From Lachnospiraceae bacterium (GTDB lineage: Bacteria > Bacillota > Clostridia > Lachnospirales > Lachnospiraceae), in NCBI GenBank assembly GCA_900766925.1, contig CAAFXG010000389.1:62001-126000 (forward strand): a stretch of DNA of 64,000 nucleotides. The letters are read 5' to 3'. This document shows, piece by piece, positions 1 through 8,435 of the stretch (the stretch's first letter is position 1; every line of letters starts with the position of its first letter). The notes beneath the pieces are model-generated. The model was not told the origin of the DNA, ran no database searches, and saw only the letters and a program-made list of their open reading frames with translations. A program made the position numbers and the translations under genes.

Positions 1-521
1 CAGCAACATTGGTTAATAAGGGACTGGAGGTAATAGAAGCAAAATGGCTTTTTGATGTTGAGCCGGAGAACATAGAGGTTGTAGTACAGCCACAGAGCAT
101 TATTCATTCAATGGTTGAATTTGAGGATGGTTCGGTTAAGGCTCAGCTTGGCACTCCTGATATGAAACTCCCTATCCAGTATGCACTTTTCTATCCTGAG
201 AGAAGATTTCTTTCGGGTGACAGACTGGATTTTACAAGTATGTCGGGTATAATAATTGACAAACCTGATAGGGAGACGTTTAAGGGACTGGATTTCGCTT
301 ATAATGCTATTAAGACCGGAGGCTCAATGCCGACAGTATTCAATGCAGCCAACGAAAAGGCAGTTTCTATGTTTCTTAACAGGAAAATAAGCTTTTTACG
401 GATATATGATATAATTGAAGCCTGTATGCAGGCACATGTTTGTATAGATAATCCTTCACTGGAGGAGATTTTAGATACAGAGCAATGGGTGTATACATAT
501 GTTGATGAACACTTAACATAA
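1..521 (+). CDS. dxr: 1-deoxy-D-xylulose 5-phosphate reductoisomerase, 3' part
   Basis: This gene is cut by the left edge; its reading frame begins with the codon at base 3, so 172 C-terminal residues are visible out of a usual length near 380-400. The enzyme rearranges and reduces DXP to 2-C-methyl-D-erythritol 4-phosphate with NADPH, the committed step of the MEP isoprenoid pathway, in the cytoplasm. The visible part carries the conserved stretches NKGLEVIEA, QPQSIIHSMVEF and GTPDMKLPIQYA of the catalytic and C-terminal helical domains. The TTG at base 9 is not a real start, because the homology continues through it to the window edge. rseP follows after 29 bases and ispG after that, a common firmicute order. 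Identification is secure; the NADPH-binding half cannot be seen. Confidence 0.95.
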   Translation, partial: ATLVNKGLEVIEAKWLFDVEPENIEVVVQPQSIIHSMVEFEDGSVKAQLGTPDMKLPIQYALFYPERRFLSGDRLDFTSMSGIIIDKPDRETFKGLDFAYNAIKTGGSMPTVFNAANEKAVSMFLNRKISFLRIYDIIEACMQAHVCIDNPSLEEILDTEQWVYTYVDEHLT

Positions 522-550
522 ATTTTGTCAGGCAGAAGGAGCTGTGATGT

Positions 551-1606
551 ATGAATATTATTTTGATAATCTTGGTGTTTGGAGTTATTGTATTTTTTCA
601 TGAATTTGGACATTTTATTGTTGCAAAGATGAATAAGATATCGGTAACAGAATTTTCGATTGGAATGGGTCCCGCTATTTTTTCAGTCCAGAAAAAAGAA
701 ACAAAGTATTCTCTGCGTATTTTGCCAATAGGTGGATATTGCCTCATGGTTGGAGAGGATGAGGAATCGGATGACGAGAATGCATTCAGTAATAAGCCAA
801 TCTGGGCAAGAATGCTTGTTATTGTTGCAGGACCGGTTTTTAATTTCATACTTGCATTTATTTTTTCGATTATACTCATCCATTTTACGGGCTGTGATCC
901 TGCAAAGCTATATTATATTGCCGATGACAGTGCAGCATATGAAGCAGGTATTGAGGCAGGAGACACCATCAAAGAAATCAATAACAAGAAAATATACAAT
1001 TATCGTGAGCTTCTCCTTCACATGCAGTTAAATGAAAAGGGCGAACCTGTTAATTTTACAATGGAAAAGGAGGATGGAACTCAGTATTCGGTTACAGTTA
1101 CACCAAGACTTAACGAGAACGGTGAGTATAAGCTTGGTGTTCAGGGCGGATATGTGGCATCATCGAATATTGGTATGGATATACAATATGCAGGATACGA
1201 GCTTAGATACTGGCTTAAGGCAACTATGCTCAGCCTGAAAATGATTGTAACCGGTGGAGTTAAGAGCGGTGATGTTATGGGCATTGTTGGTGTCGGCGGT
1301 GCAATGAATGAGGTAATTGAAGAGGTAAAGCAGGATAGCAGCAGCAGGAAGGAGGCAATTATTAATATTTTACTGAATTGTCTGAACTGGTGTATCTTGC
1401 TTAGCGTAAACCTTGGCATTATGAATTTGCTTCCGATTCCTGCTTTGGACGGAGGAAGACTTTTGTTCCTGATAATTGAAGCTGTAAGACGCAAGAAAAT
1501 ACCTGCCGAGAAGGAGGCAATTGTTAATCTGGTTGGCTTTGTTCTGCTTATTATTCTTATGGTAGTAGTTTTCTTTAATGATATTAAAAATGTATTTTTT
1601 ACGTAA
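551..1606 (+). CDS. rseP: RIP zinc metalloprotease (site-2 protease)
   Basis: A 351-residue multi-pass membrane protease that cuts substrates inside the membrane, typically anti-sigma factors or signal-peptide remnants. The first transmembrane helix holds the zinc motif HEFGH at residues 17-21. A single PDZ domain lies at about residues 120-200, and the third zinc ligand lies in the LPIPALDGGR motif near residue 299. The C-terminus is a further transmembrane helix. The length is normal for the one-PDZ firmicute form (RasP/YluC). It sits between dxr and ispG and is probably co-transcribed with them. Its actual substrate cannot be inferred from the window. Confidence 0.95.
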   Translation: MNIILIILVFGVIVFFHEFGHFIVAKMNKISVTEFSIGMGPAIFSVQKKETKYSLRILPIGGYCLMVGEDEESDDENAFSNKPIWARMLVIVAGPVFNFILAFIFSIILIHFTGCDPAKLYYIADDSAAYEAGIEAGDTIKEINNKKIYNYRELLLHMQLNEKGEPVNFTMEKEDGTQYSVTVTPRLNENGEYKLGVQGGYVASSNIGMDIQYAGYELRYWLKATMLSLKMIVTGGVKSGDVMGIVGVGGAMNEVIEEVKQDSSSRKEAIINILLNCLNWCILLSVNLGIMNLLPIPALDGGRLLFLIIEAVRRKKIPAEKEAIVNLVGFVLLIILMVVVFFNDIKNVFFT

Positions 1607-1650
1607 CGGCTCTGTTAAAATGTGTCTGATATATGATGACATAAGAGCCG
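1607..1650 (+). other. Weak hairpin between rseP and ispG
   Basis: CGGCTCT at 1607-1613 is complementary to AGAGCCG at 1644-1650, with a 30-base loop. There is no T-run after it, so it does not look like an intrinsic terminator. It may be an mRNA structure or a chance pairing. Confidence 0.25.
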
Positions 1651-1671
1651 GTTTACAAAGAAGAGGTTAAT

Positions 1672-2736
1672 ATGTTACATCGCGAAACAACAAAAATAAT
1701 TAAAATAGGCAATGTCTGTATTGGCGGAGGCAACCCTATTGCAATTCAGTCGATGACCAATACTGCGACATCTGATATAAAGGCAACAGTTAATCAGATA
1801 TTAAGCTTGGAGGATGCAGGCTGTCAGATTATTCGTTCCACAGCCAACACCATGGAAGCTGCTGTGGCATTTGACAAAATAAAAGAAAATATTCATATAC
1901 CCATTGTTGCAGATATACATTTTGATTATAGACTTGCCATTGCCGCAATAGAGCATGGCGCGGATAAAATCAGAATTAATCCGGGTAATATAGGTGGTGA
2001 GGAAAACCTGCGCAAGGTTGTTGCTGCTGCAAAGAAGCGTAACATACCAATAAGAGTAGGTGTTAATTCAGGCTCTCTCGAAAAGGAAATAGTAGCTAAA
2101 TATGGAGGAGTTACTGCCGAGGGTATAGTTGAAAGTGCCCTTGATAAGGTTAAAATGATTGAAAACTGTGATTATGATAATTTGGTTATAAGCATCAAAT
2201 CATCAGATGTCCTGATGTGTGTAAGAGCTCATGAGCTTATTGCCGAACAGACTAAGTATCCCCTTCATGTAGGTATAACTGAGTCCGGAACTGTATACAG
2301 GGGGAATATAAAATCGGCTGTAGGTCTTGGTATGATTTTAGGACAGGGAATAGGGGATACAATAAGGGTATCTCTTACGGGAGACCCCGTTGAGGAGATT
2401 ATTTCTGCCAAGACAATACTTAGGACACTTAAGCTTCGCAATGACGGAATAGAGCTGGTTTCATGTCCTACATGCGGAAGAACAAAGCTTGATTTGATAG
2501 GTCTGGCGGAACAGGTCGAAAAGCTTATACAGGAATATGATCATCTTAGCATTAAGGTTGCAGTTATGGGATGCGCAGTTAATGGTCCCGGTGAGGCCAG
2601 GGAGGCTGAGCTTGGGATTGCCGGTGGCGTAGGAGATGGTCTTTTGTTCAAGCATGGAGAGATTGTGCGTAAGGTGCCACAGGAAGAACTGCTTAATGCA
2701 CTTAAATATGAACTTGATAACTGGGAGGAGAAATAG
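1672..2736 (+). CDS. ispG: 4-hydroxy-3-methylbut-2-en-1-yl diphosphate synthase (flavodoxin-type)
   Basis: This 354-residue iron-sulfur enzyme converts 2-C-methyl-D-erythritol 2,4-cyclodiphosphate to HMBPP, the penultimate MEP-pathway step, in the cytoplasm. The N-terminal TIM-barrel carries IAIQSMTNT and HFDYRLA. The C-terminal domain holds the [4Fe-4S] ligands: CPTC at about residues 265-268 and GCAVNGPGEA with its cysteine near residue 301. The length is that of the two-domain bacterial form. An AGAGG ribosome site lies just ahead of the ATG. With dxr, dxs and ispA in the same window it shows an active MEP route. polC starts two bases after its stop, so the two are probably translated from one message. 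Confidence 0.97.
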   Translation: MLHRETTKIIKIGNVCIGGGNPIAIQSMTNTATSDIKATVNQILSLEDAGCQIIRSTANTMEAAVAFDKIKENIHIPIVADIHFDYRLAIAAIEHGADKIRINPGNIGGEENLRKVVAAAKKRNIPIRVGVNSGSLEKEIVAKYGGVTAEGIVESALDKVKMIENCDYDNLVISIKSSDVLMCVRAHELIAEQTKYPLHVGITESGTVYRGNIKSAVGLGMILGQGIGDTIRVSLTGDPVEEIISAKTILRTLKLRNDGIELVSCPTCGRTKLDLIGLAEQVEKLIQEYDHLSIKVAVMGCAVNGPGEAREAELGIAGGVGDGLLFKHGEIVRKVPQEELLNALKYELDNWEEK

Positions 2737-2738
2737 TT

Positions 2739-5700
2739 TTGGAGACAAAGATATTTCGGGATGTGTTTCCTGGTTTGAAATTAGATAAAAAGCTGGATGA
2801 TCTTATAGGTCAGACAGAAGTAGAGAAGATAACCATGTTCAAATCTTTAAAGAAGATGGTTATTTCTATTTCAAGCCGGAATTTAATTGCAAAAGAATTG
2901 ATATACAGGGCGGAGGATGCTTTGTCTGAGTTTGTTTTTGGTAAGACCGGGGAGACATGCGTAATTGAAGAGCATTATGTGTTGTCCGGGCAGTATACTC
3001 CCAAGGAGCTGACTAACATGTATAAGGACAGCTTTCTTGAGGAAATGAAGAGAATCAGCTATGTTGATTATAGAATCCTCAATCGTGCAGAATGGTTTTT
3101 TAACGGCAATATAATCACATTAGCATTAGAGGACAGCAATCTGGCTCACAGTCATGCTGATAAAATTAAACAATATATTGATGGTGTGTTTAGGGACAGA
3201 TTTAATATGGAGGTTTCCATTGGCTTTAATTTCTCGGATGAAAACAAATCTAAGCTGAGAGAGGCAAACGAGCTAAGACTTAAACAGGAGCTTGCTGCAA
3301 TTGAACAGCTTAACGAGGAAGCAGCAGGACATTACAGACAGGATGATGGGAGCTCAGAAGACGTTGAGGCAAAATTATCTTCGGGTAATGAAAAAACTGA
3401 TTCGAAGACAATGGTCAAGTCAGACAAAACGGTTGTAAAAGCTGCTGACAGGAATGAGGCTAAGACCTTTGCGGGCAAAAAGACCGAATACAAAAAGAAT
3501 AATGCACAGGATCCGGATGTATTTTACGGACGAAACTGTGAAGGTGACATAGTTTCAATTGAGGAGCTCTATGATGGAATTGGTCCTGTATGCATGCATG
3601 GACAGATTATTACGCTTGAGGACAGAGAGCTCAGAAGCGGTAAATTCATTATTAGCGGAACAATAACCGACTTCACGGATACAATTGGATTTAAGGTTTT
3701 TGTCGGACCTGATGACAAGGATGCGTTGCTTGAAGAATTGAGAACTGGCAGTTTTTATATAATGAAGGGTGTACCCATGTACGATACCTTCTCAAGGGAG
3801 ATAACAGTTTCTTCTATTACAGGAATCAAGGCGGCAAACGATTTTCGTGTTAAGCGTATGGATACATCAATCGAAAAACGAGTGGAATTACATCTTCATA
3901 CCGTAATGAGCGAGATGGATAGTGTGGTGGACATTAATAAGGTCATCAAGAGGGCAAAGGACTGGGGGCATAAGGCGGTTGCAATTACAGATCACGGAGT
4001 TGTACAGGCGTTTCCGATTGCTAATCATGCTGTGAAGCCTGATGAGGATTTCAAAATTATATATGGAGTAGAGGGTTATTTTGTAGATGATTTAAAGGAT
4101 CTTGTCATAAATGACAAGGGACAGAAAATTGATTCGGATTATGTGGTATTTGACATAGAAACGACAGGTCTGTCGCCTGTTTACAATAAGATTATTGAAA
4201 TTGGTGCAGTGAGAATCCATGATGGGAGGATTCAGGATACATATTCAAGATTTATTAATCCCGAGGTTCCGATACCATATTCAATTACCAAACTAACGTC
4301 AATTAATGATTCTATGGTGATGGATGCACCTACAATTGAAACCGTTCTTCCTGAATTCTTAGAATATGTAGGTGATTCAATTTTAGTTGCCCATAACGCG
4401 GGCTTTGACACCGGCTTTATCAAAGAATATGCCAAAAAACAAGGACTGCCTTTCGATTATACGATTGTTGATACAATGACTCTTGCACATGTATTGGTGC
4501 CGGAGCTTGGAAAGTACACATTGGACAGATTATGTAAGCAGTTTAACGTCTCATTGGAACATCACCACAGGGCATGTGACGATGCGGCAGCAACTGCGGA
4601 GATATTTGTTAAGATGCTTAATATGGTTCATGATAAGGGCATAGATACCATAAAGGACTTAAATATCCTTGGCTCTGCCTCACCAGATACCATTAAGAAG
4701 GCAAAGACATATCATGGAATAATTCTTGTAAAGAATGAGATTGGAAGAGTAAATCTGTACAGGCTTATTTCCGAGTCACATATTAATTATTTTAACAGAC
4801 GTCCGAGAATTCCTAAGAGTCTTCTTAACAAATACAGGGAAGGACTGATTGTGGGTTCGGCATGTGAGGCCGGAGAGCTGTATAAGGCAGTTCTGTACAA
4901 TGAGGGTGAGGATGAGATAACAAGGCTTGCCAATTATTACGATTACTTTGAAATCCAGCCTACGGGTAATAATATGTTCCTTTTGGATGAAGAGAAGGCA
5001 CCTGTTAATACCGTCGAGGATTTGGAGGATGTAAACAGAAGGATAGTTGAGCTTGGAAGGCAGTTTAACAAACCTGTTGTGGCAACCTGTGACGTTCATT
5101 TTCTGGACCCGGAGGATGAGATATACAGAAGAATAATAATGGCGGGAAAAGGCTTTGCTGATGCGGACAGACAGCCACCGCTTTATTTCAGGACTACAGA
5201 GGAAATGTTGGCTGAATTCCAGTATCTTGGAAGTGATGTTGCCAAAGAGGTTGTAATAACAAATACAAATAAAATTGCAGATATGATAGAAAAAATTTCA
5301 CCTGTAAGACCGGACAAGCAGCCACCGATTATAGAAAACTCAGACGAAACACTGACCAAAATATGTTATGACAGGGCACATGAGATATATGGACCGAATC
5401 TTCCGGAGATAGTTGAAAACCGACTTAAGAAGGAGCTTAATTCCATCATATCAAATGGATTTGCGGTTATGTACATTATAGCCCAGAAGCTGGTATGGCG
5501 TTCGAATGATGACGGATATCTGGTAGGCTCAAGGGGCTCGGTAGGCTCATCATTTGTAGCAACAATGTCTGGAATTACGGAGGTAAATCCTCTTCCGGCA
5601 CATTATATATGTCCAAATTGTTACTATACTGATTTTGATTCGGATTATGCGAAAAAGTCAGCAGGTATATCGGGTTGCGATATGCCGGATATGGCATGCC

Positions 5701-7238
5701 CTAAGTGTGGAACCAATATGAATAAGGAGGGACACGACATTCCGTTTGAAACCTTCCTTGGCTTCAACGGTGATAAGGAGCCTGATATCGATTTGAATTT
5801 CTCCGGAGAATATCAGCCTAAGGCACATGCATATACAGAGGAATTATTCGGAAAGGGCAAAGCATTCCGCGCAGGTACAATAGGTACGATGGCAGAAAAA
5901 ACTGCCTTTGGTTATGTATATAATTATTTTAAGGATAAGGGTATTGAAAAACGCCGCTGTGAGATGGAGAGGCTTGCGGTGGGATGCACCGGTGTCAAGA
6001 GAACTACAGGTCAGCATCCGGGCGGAATGATAGTTCTTCCGAGGCATGAGGAGATTTACTCATTTACACCTATACAAAAGCCTGCCAATGATATGAGTAC
6101 CGATATAATAACAACTCACTTTGAGTATCATTCCATTGACCACAACCTTCTCAAGCTTGATATACTTGGACACGACGATCCGACAATGATAAGACGTCTC
6201 GAGGATCTTACCGGGGTTGATGCCAAAACTATACCTCTTGATGACAAGGAGGTAATGTCCTTGTTTCACAGTACGGAGGCACTTGGGATTAAACCTGAGG
6301 ATATTGGAGGAACACAGCTTGGCACACTGGGTATTCCTGAGTTTGGAACAGAATTTGCCATGCAGATGCTTATAGATACTAACCCTAAGGCATTTTCGGA
6401 TTTGGCGAGAATTGCAGGTCTGTCACATGGAACAGACGTATGGCTTGGCAATGCTCAGACGCTTATTGCAGATGGTATATGTGAGCTTTCTTCTGCAATC
6501 TGTTGTCGAGATGATATCATGGTATATCTTATGAAAATGGGGTTGGAGCCGGGTACTGCGTTCAAAATAATGGAAGCCGTACGTAAGGGTGTAGTTGCGA
6601 AGGGAAAATGTGATAAATGGCCTGAATGGAAACAGGAAATGACAGAGCATGGTGTTCCTGACTGGTACATCGGCTCCTGCGAAAAGATAAAGTATATGTT
6701 TCCAAAGGCACACGCTGTCGCATATGTGATGATGGCATGGAGAATAGCATACTTTAAGGTTAAGTATCCTCTTGCGTATTATACTGCGTATTTCAGCATC
6801 AGGGCATCCGCATTTGACTACAAGCTCATGTGCCTTGGCAAGGATGCGTTAGAGGCAAACATGGCTGAGCTCCAGAAAACAGATAAAGACAAGCAGACGG
6901 CAACCATCAAGGATACATTAAAAGATATGAAGCTTGTTCAGGAAATGTATGCGAGAGGAATCGAATTTATGCCTATTGATTTATATAGGGCGGATGCACA
7001 GCGATTTCAGATTATAGACGGGAAAATAATGCCAAGCTTCAGTTCGCTCCCGGGTATGGGGCTTAAAGCTGCACAGCAGCTTCAGGAAGCGGCGACACAC
7101 GGAAAATTTACCTCTAAGGAGGATATAAGACTTCGTGGTAAGGTATCCAAGACAATTCTTGATGATATGGAAGAGCTGGGTTTACTCGGCGATTTGCCTG
7201 AAACAAACCAATATGATTTCTTTAGTATGTTGCAATAG
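2739..7238 (+). CDS. polC: DNA polymerase III alpha subunit, PolC type
   Basis: The main replicative polymerase of low-GC Gram-positives, 1499 residues, acting at the fork with the clamp and clamp loader. Domains in order are an N-terminal region, an OB fold (about residues 260-370), the PHP domain starting at HLHT (about 384), an embedded DnaQ-like 3'-5' exonuclease with DIETTG (about 468), a zinc finger CPNC...CPKC (about 960-990) and the catalytic core with EPDIDLNFSG (about 1015). The start is TTG at 2739, preceded by GGGAGGAG in the end of ispG. A Lys/Asp/Glu-rich low-complexity stretch near residues 200-265 lies ahead of the OB fold and is a variable linker. The length fits the family. 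Confidence 0.98.
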   Translation: METKIFRDVFPGLKLDKKLDDLIGQTEVEKITMFKSLKKMVISISSRNLIAKELIYRAEDALSEFVFGKTGETCVIEEHYVLSGQYTPKELTNMYKDSFLEEMKRISYVDYRILNRAEWFFNGNIITLALEDSNLAHSHADKIKQYIDGVFRDRFNMEVSIGFNFSDENKSKLREANELRLKQELAAIEQLNEEAAGHYRQDDGSSEDVEAKLSSGNEKTDSKTMVKSDKTVVKAADRNEAKTFAGKKTEYKKNNAQDPDVFYGRNCEGDIVSIEELYDGIGPVCMHGQIITLEDRELRSGKFIISGTITDFTDTIGFKVFVGPDDKDALLEELRTGSFYIMKGVPMYDTFSREITVSSITGIKAANDFRVKRMDTSIEKRVELHLHTVMSEMDSVVDINKVIKRAKDWGHKAVAITDHGVVQAFPIANHAVKPDEDFKIIYGVEGYFVDDLKDLVINDKGQKIDSDYVVFDIETTGLSPVYNKIIEIGAVRIHDGRIQDTYSRFINPEVPIPYSITKLTSINDSMVMDAPTIETVLPEFLEYVGDSILVAHNAGFDTGFIKEYAKKQGLPFDYTIVDTMTLAHVLVPELGKYTLDRLCKQFNVSLEHHHRACDDAAATAEIFVKMLNMVHDKGIDTIKDLNILGSASPDTIKKAKTYHGIILVKNEIGRVNLYRLISESHINYFNRRPRIPKSLLNKYREGLIVGSACEAGELYKAVLYNEGEDEITRLANYYDYFEIQPTGNNMFLLDEEKAPVNTVEDLEDVNRRIVELGRQFNKPVVATCDVHFLDPEDEIYRRIIMAGKGFADADRQPPLYFRTTEEMLAEFQYLGSDVAKEVVITNTNKIADMIEKISPVRPDKQPPIIENSDETLTKICYDRAHEIYGPNLPEIVENRLKKELNSIISNGFAVMYIIAQKLVWRSNDDGYLVGSRGSVGSSFVATMSGITEVNPLPAHYICPNCYYTDFDSDYAKKSAGISGCDMPDMACPKCGTNMNKEGHDIPFETFLGFNGDKEPDIDLNFSGEYQPKAHAYTEELFGKGKAFRAGTIGTMAEKTAFGYVYNYFKDKGIEKRRCEMERLAVGCTGVKRTTGQHPGGMIVLPRHEEIYSFTPIQKPANDMSTDIITTHFEYHSIDHNLLKLDILGHDDPTMIRRLEDLTGVDAKTIPLDDKEVMSLFHSTEALGIKPEDIGGTQLGTLGIPEFGTEFAMQMLIDTNPKAFSDLARIAGLSHGTDVWLGNAQTLIADGICELSSAICCRDDIMVYLMKMGLEPGTAFKIMEAVRKGVVAKGKCDKWPEWKQEMTEHGVPDWYIGSCEKIKYMFPKAHAVAYVMMAWRIAYFKVKYPLAYYTAYFSIRASAFDYKLMCLGKDALEANMAELQKTDKDKQTATIKDTLKDMKLVQEMYARGIEFMPIDLYRADAQRFQIIDGKIMPSFSSLPGMGLKAAQQLQEAATHGKFTSKEDIRLRGKVSKTILDDMEELGLLGDLPETNQYDFFSMLQ

Positions 7239-7273
7239 AACCTCAGGTGACGAATGATGTAAGAATAAATCGG

Positions 7274-7302
7274 TTGCTATTTTGCTGCAAATATATTAGA
7301 AT
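7274..7302 (+). promoter_or_regulatory. Sigma-A-like promoter for ireB
   Basis: A TTGCTA -35 box at 7274-7279 is followed after 17 bases by TAGAAT at 7297-7302. It lies 31 bases ahead of the ireB ATG, so ireB and ruvX can be transcribed apart from polC. Confidence 0.5.
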
Positions 7303-7333
7303 ATTACATATATGTTTTAAAGGACGTGATAAA

Positions 7334-7591
7334 ATGAACAACCAAAATACACAAGATATAGGTATTCTTCACGATACAATGATAGATGTAACGGATATTC
7401 TGGCACAGGTTTATGAGGCACTTTCAGAGAAGGGTTACAATCCTGTAAGTCAGATTGTCGGATATGTCATGAGTGGTGACCCAACCTATATAACAAGCTA
7501 CAAGAATGCAAGAAGTCTTATTATGAAGGCAGAGCGTGATGAGATTATTGAGGTTTTGCTTGAGAATTATATTGAGACGAGATTAAAATAA
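7334..7591 (+). CDS. ireB: IreB family regulatory phosphoprotein (UPF0297)
   Basis: A small acidic cytoplasmic protein of 85 residues. In Enterococcus IreB is phosphorylated by the IreK Ser/Thr kinase and opposes IreK-dependent antibiotic tolerance. The conserved core TMIDVTDILAQVY and GYVMSGDPTYITSYKNAR is present, and a threonine lies at position 6, in the N-terminal segment phosphorylated in the enterococcal protein. An open frame extends upstream to 7247, but the ATG at 7334 with AGGACGTG before it gives the normal family length. The place just before ruvX is the conserved firmicute arrangement. No IreK/PrkC kinase gene is in the window. Confidence 0.93.
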   Translation: MNNQNTQDIGILHDTMIDVTDILAQVYEALSEKGYNPVSQIVGYVMSGDPTYITSYKNARSLIMKAERDEIIEVLLENYIETRLK

Positions 7592-7627
7592 CTTGAAGTG
7601 AATAGGATATGTATATTACATTTATTG

Positions 7628-7663
7628 TTAAGTGTGCGAATGTTTGTATGTTTGCACACTTAA
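7628..7663 (+). other. Hairpin between ireB and ruvX
   Basis: TTAAGTGTGC at 7628-7637 pairs perfectly with GCACACTTAA at 7654-7663 across a 16-base loop. There is no T-run after the stem, so a factor-independent terminator is doubtful. It could be an RNA processing or stability element in the 128-base gap. Confidence 0.4.
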
Positions 7664-7719
7664 TGAGCGTTATTTGATTGTTTGGTAATATACATGAATC
7701 CGGATTTGAGGTACTTAAA

Positions 7720-8157
7720 TTGAGAATTATTGGATTGGATTACGGAACGAAAACGGTTGGTGTTGCAATATCAGATGAATCCTTGATTATTGCACAGCCT
7801 CTGGTTACAATTGAGAGAAAGCATGCCTCTAAGCTAAGACAGACATATGCACAGATAGAGGCAATTATAAATGAACAAAATGTCGGACTTATAGTGCTTG
7901 GTCTCCCTAAGAATATGAATAATACCGAGGGAGAGCGCGTGGAGGCAACCAGACAGTTTAAGGAGAACCTTGAAAGAAGAACAGGTCTTGAGGTGGTATT
8001 TGTCGACGAGCGTCTCACTACTGTTGAGGCTGACAGAATTTTAGAGGAAACAGGTATTGCCAAGAGTGCACGCAAGGAACATATTGATAAGATGGCGGCT
8101 GCGATAATACTTCAGTGTTACCTTGATACACGCAAAAATACACAGGAACAGGAATAG
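7720..8157 (+). CDS. ruvX: Putative pre-16S rRNA nuclease / Holliday junction resolvase (YqgF)
   Basis: An RNase H-fold nuclease of 145 residues implicated in 16S rRNA 5'-end maturation and, in some species, Holliday junction resolution. The N-terminal motif GLDYGTKTVGVAISD carries the first catalytic aspartate, LGLPKNMN is the second conserved block, and VDERLTTVEA plus the C-terminal HIDKMAAAIILQ helix supply the remaining acidic residues. The frame is open from 7678, but the TTG at 7720 has GAGG eight bases upstream and puts the conserved strand at the very start of the protein, as in homologues. It is equivalent to B. subtilis yrrK. The DUF1292 gene follows after 3 bases. Confidence 0.93.
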   Translation: MRIIGLDYGTKTVGVAISDESLIIAQPLVTIERKHASKLRQTYAQIEAIINEQNVGLIVLGLPKNMNNTEGERVEATRQFKENLERRTGLEVVFVDERLTTVEADRILEETGIAKSARKEHIDKMAAAIILQCYLDTRKNTQEQE

Positions 8158-8160
8158 GAA

Positions 8161-8433
8161 ATGGAAGATAATAAGAACAACAAGATTATATTTGAATCTG
8201 AGGATGGTAACGAAGAGTTTTATGTGCTTGAGCAGACACAGCTTTGTGGCACAAATTATATATTAGTAACTGATGATATGGATAGTGAGGAGGGAAGCTT
8301 TCTGATACTTAAGGAGAGCTCTGATAGCGAGGATGACTTCACTTCTTACGATATCCTTGAAGATGAGAACGAACTTAAAGCAGTAGTTAAGGTGTTTGGA
8401 GAATTACTGGAAGATATTGATTTGGAGGTATAG
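8161..8433 (+). CDS. DUF1292 (UPF0473) family protein
   Basis: A very acidic 90-residue cytoplasmic protein of unknown function (YrzB family), nearly always found beside ruvX and ireB in Firmicutes. It shows the typical beta-rich pattern with FESEDGNEEFYVLEQ at the start and many Asp/Glu residues. No catalytic residues or membrane segments are visible. It begins 3 bases after ruvX and ends 2 bases before the RNase J gene, so the three are probably one operon. Family assignment is good; the role is unknown. Confidence 0.9.
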   Translation: MEDNKNNKIIFESEDGNEEFYVLEQTQLCGTNYILVTDDMDSEEGSFLILKESSDSEDDFTSYDILEDENELKAVVKVFGELLEDIDLEV

Positions 8434-8435
8434 TT

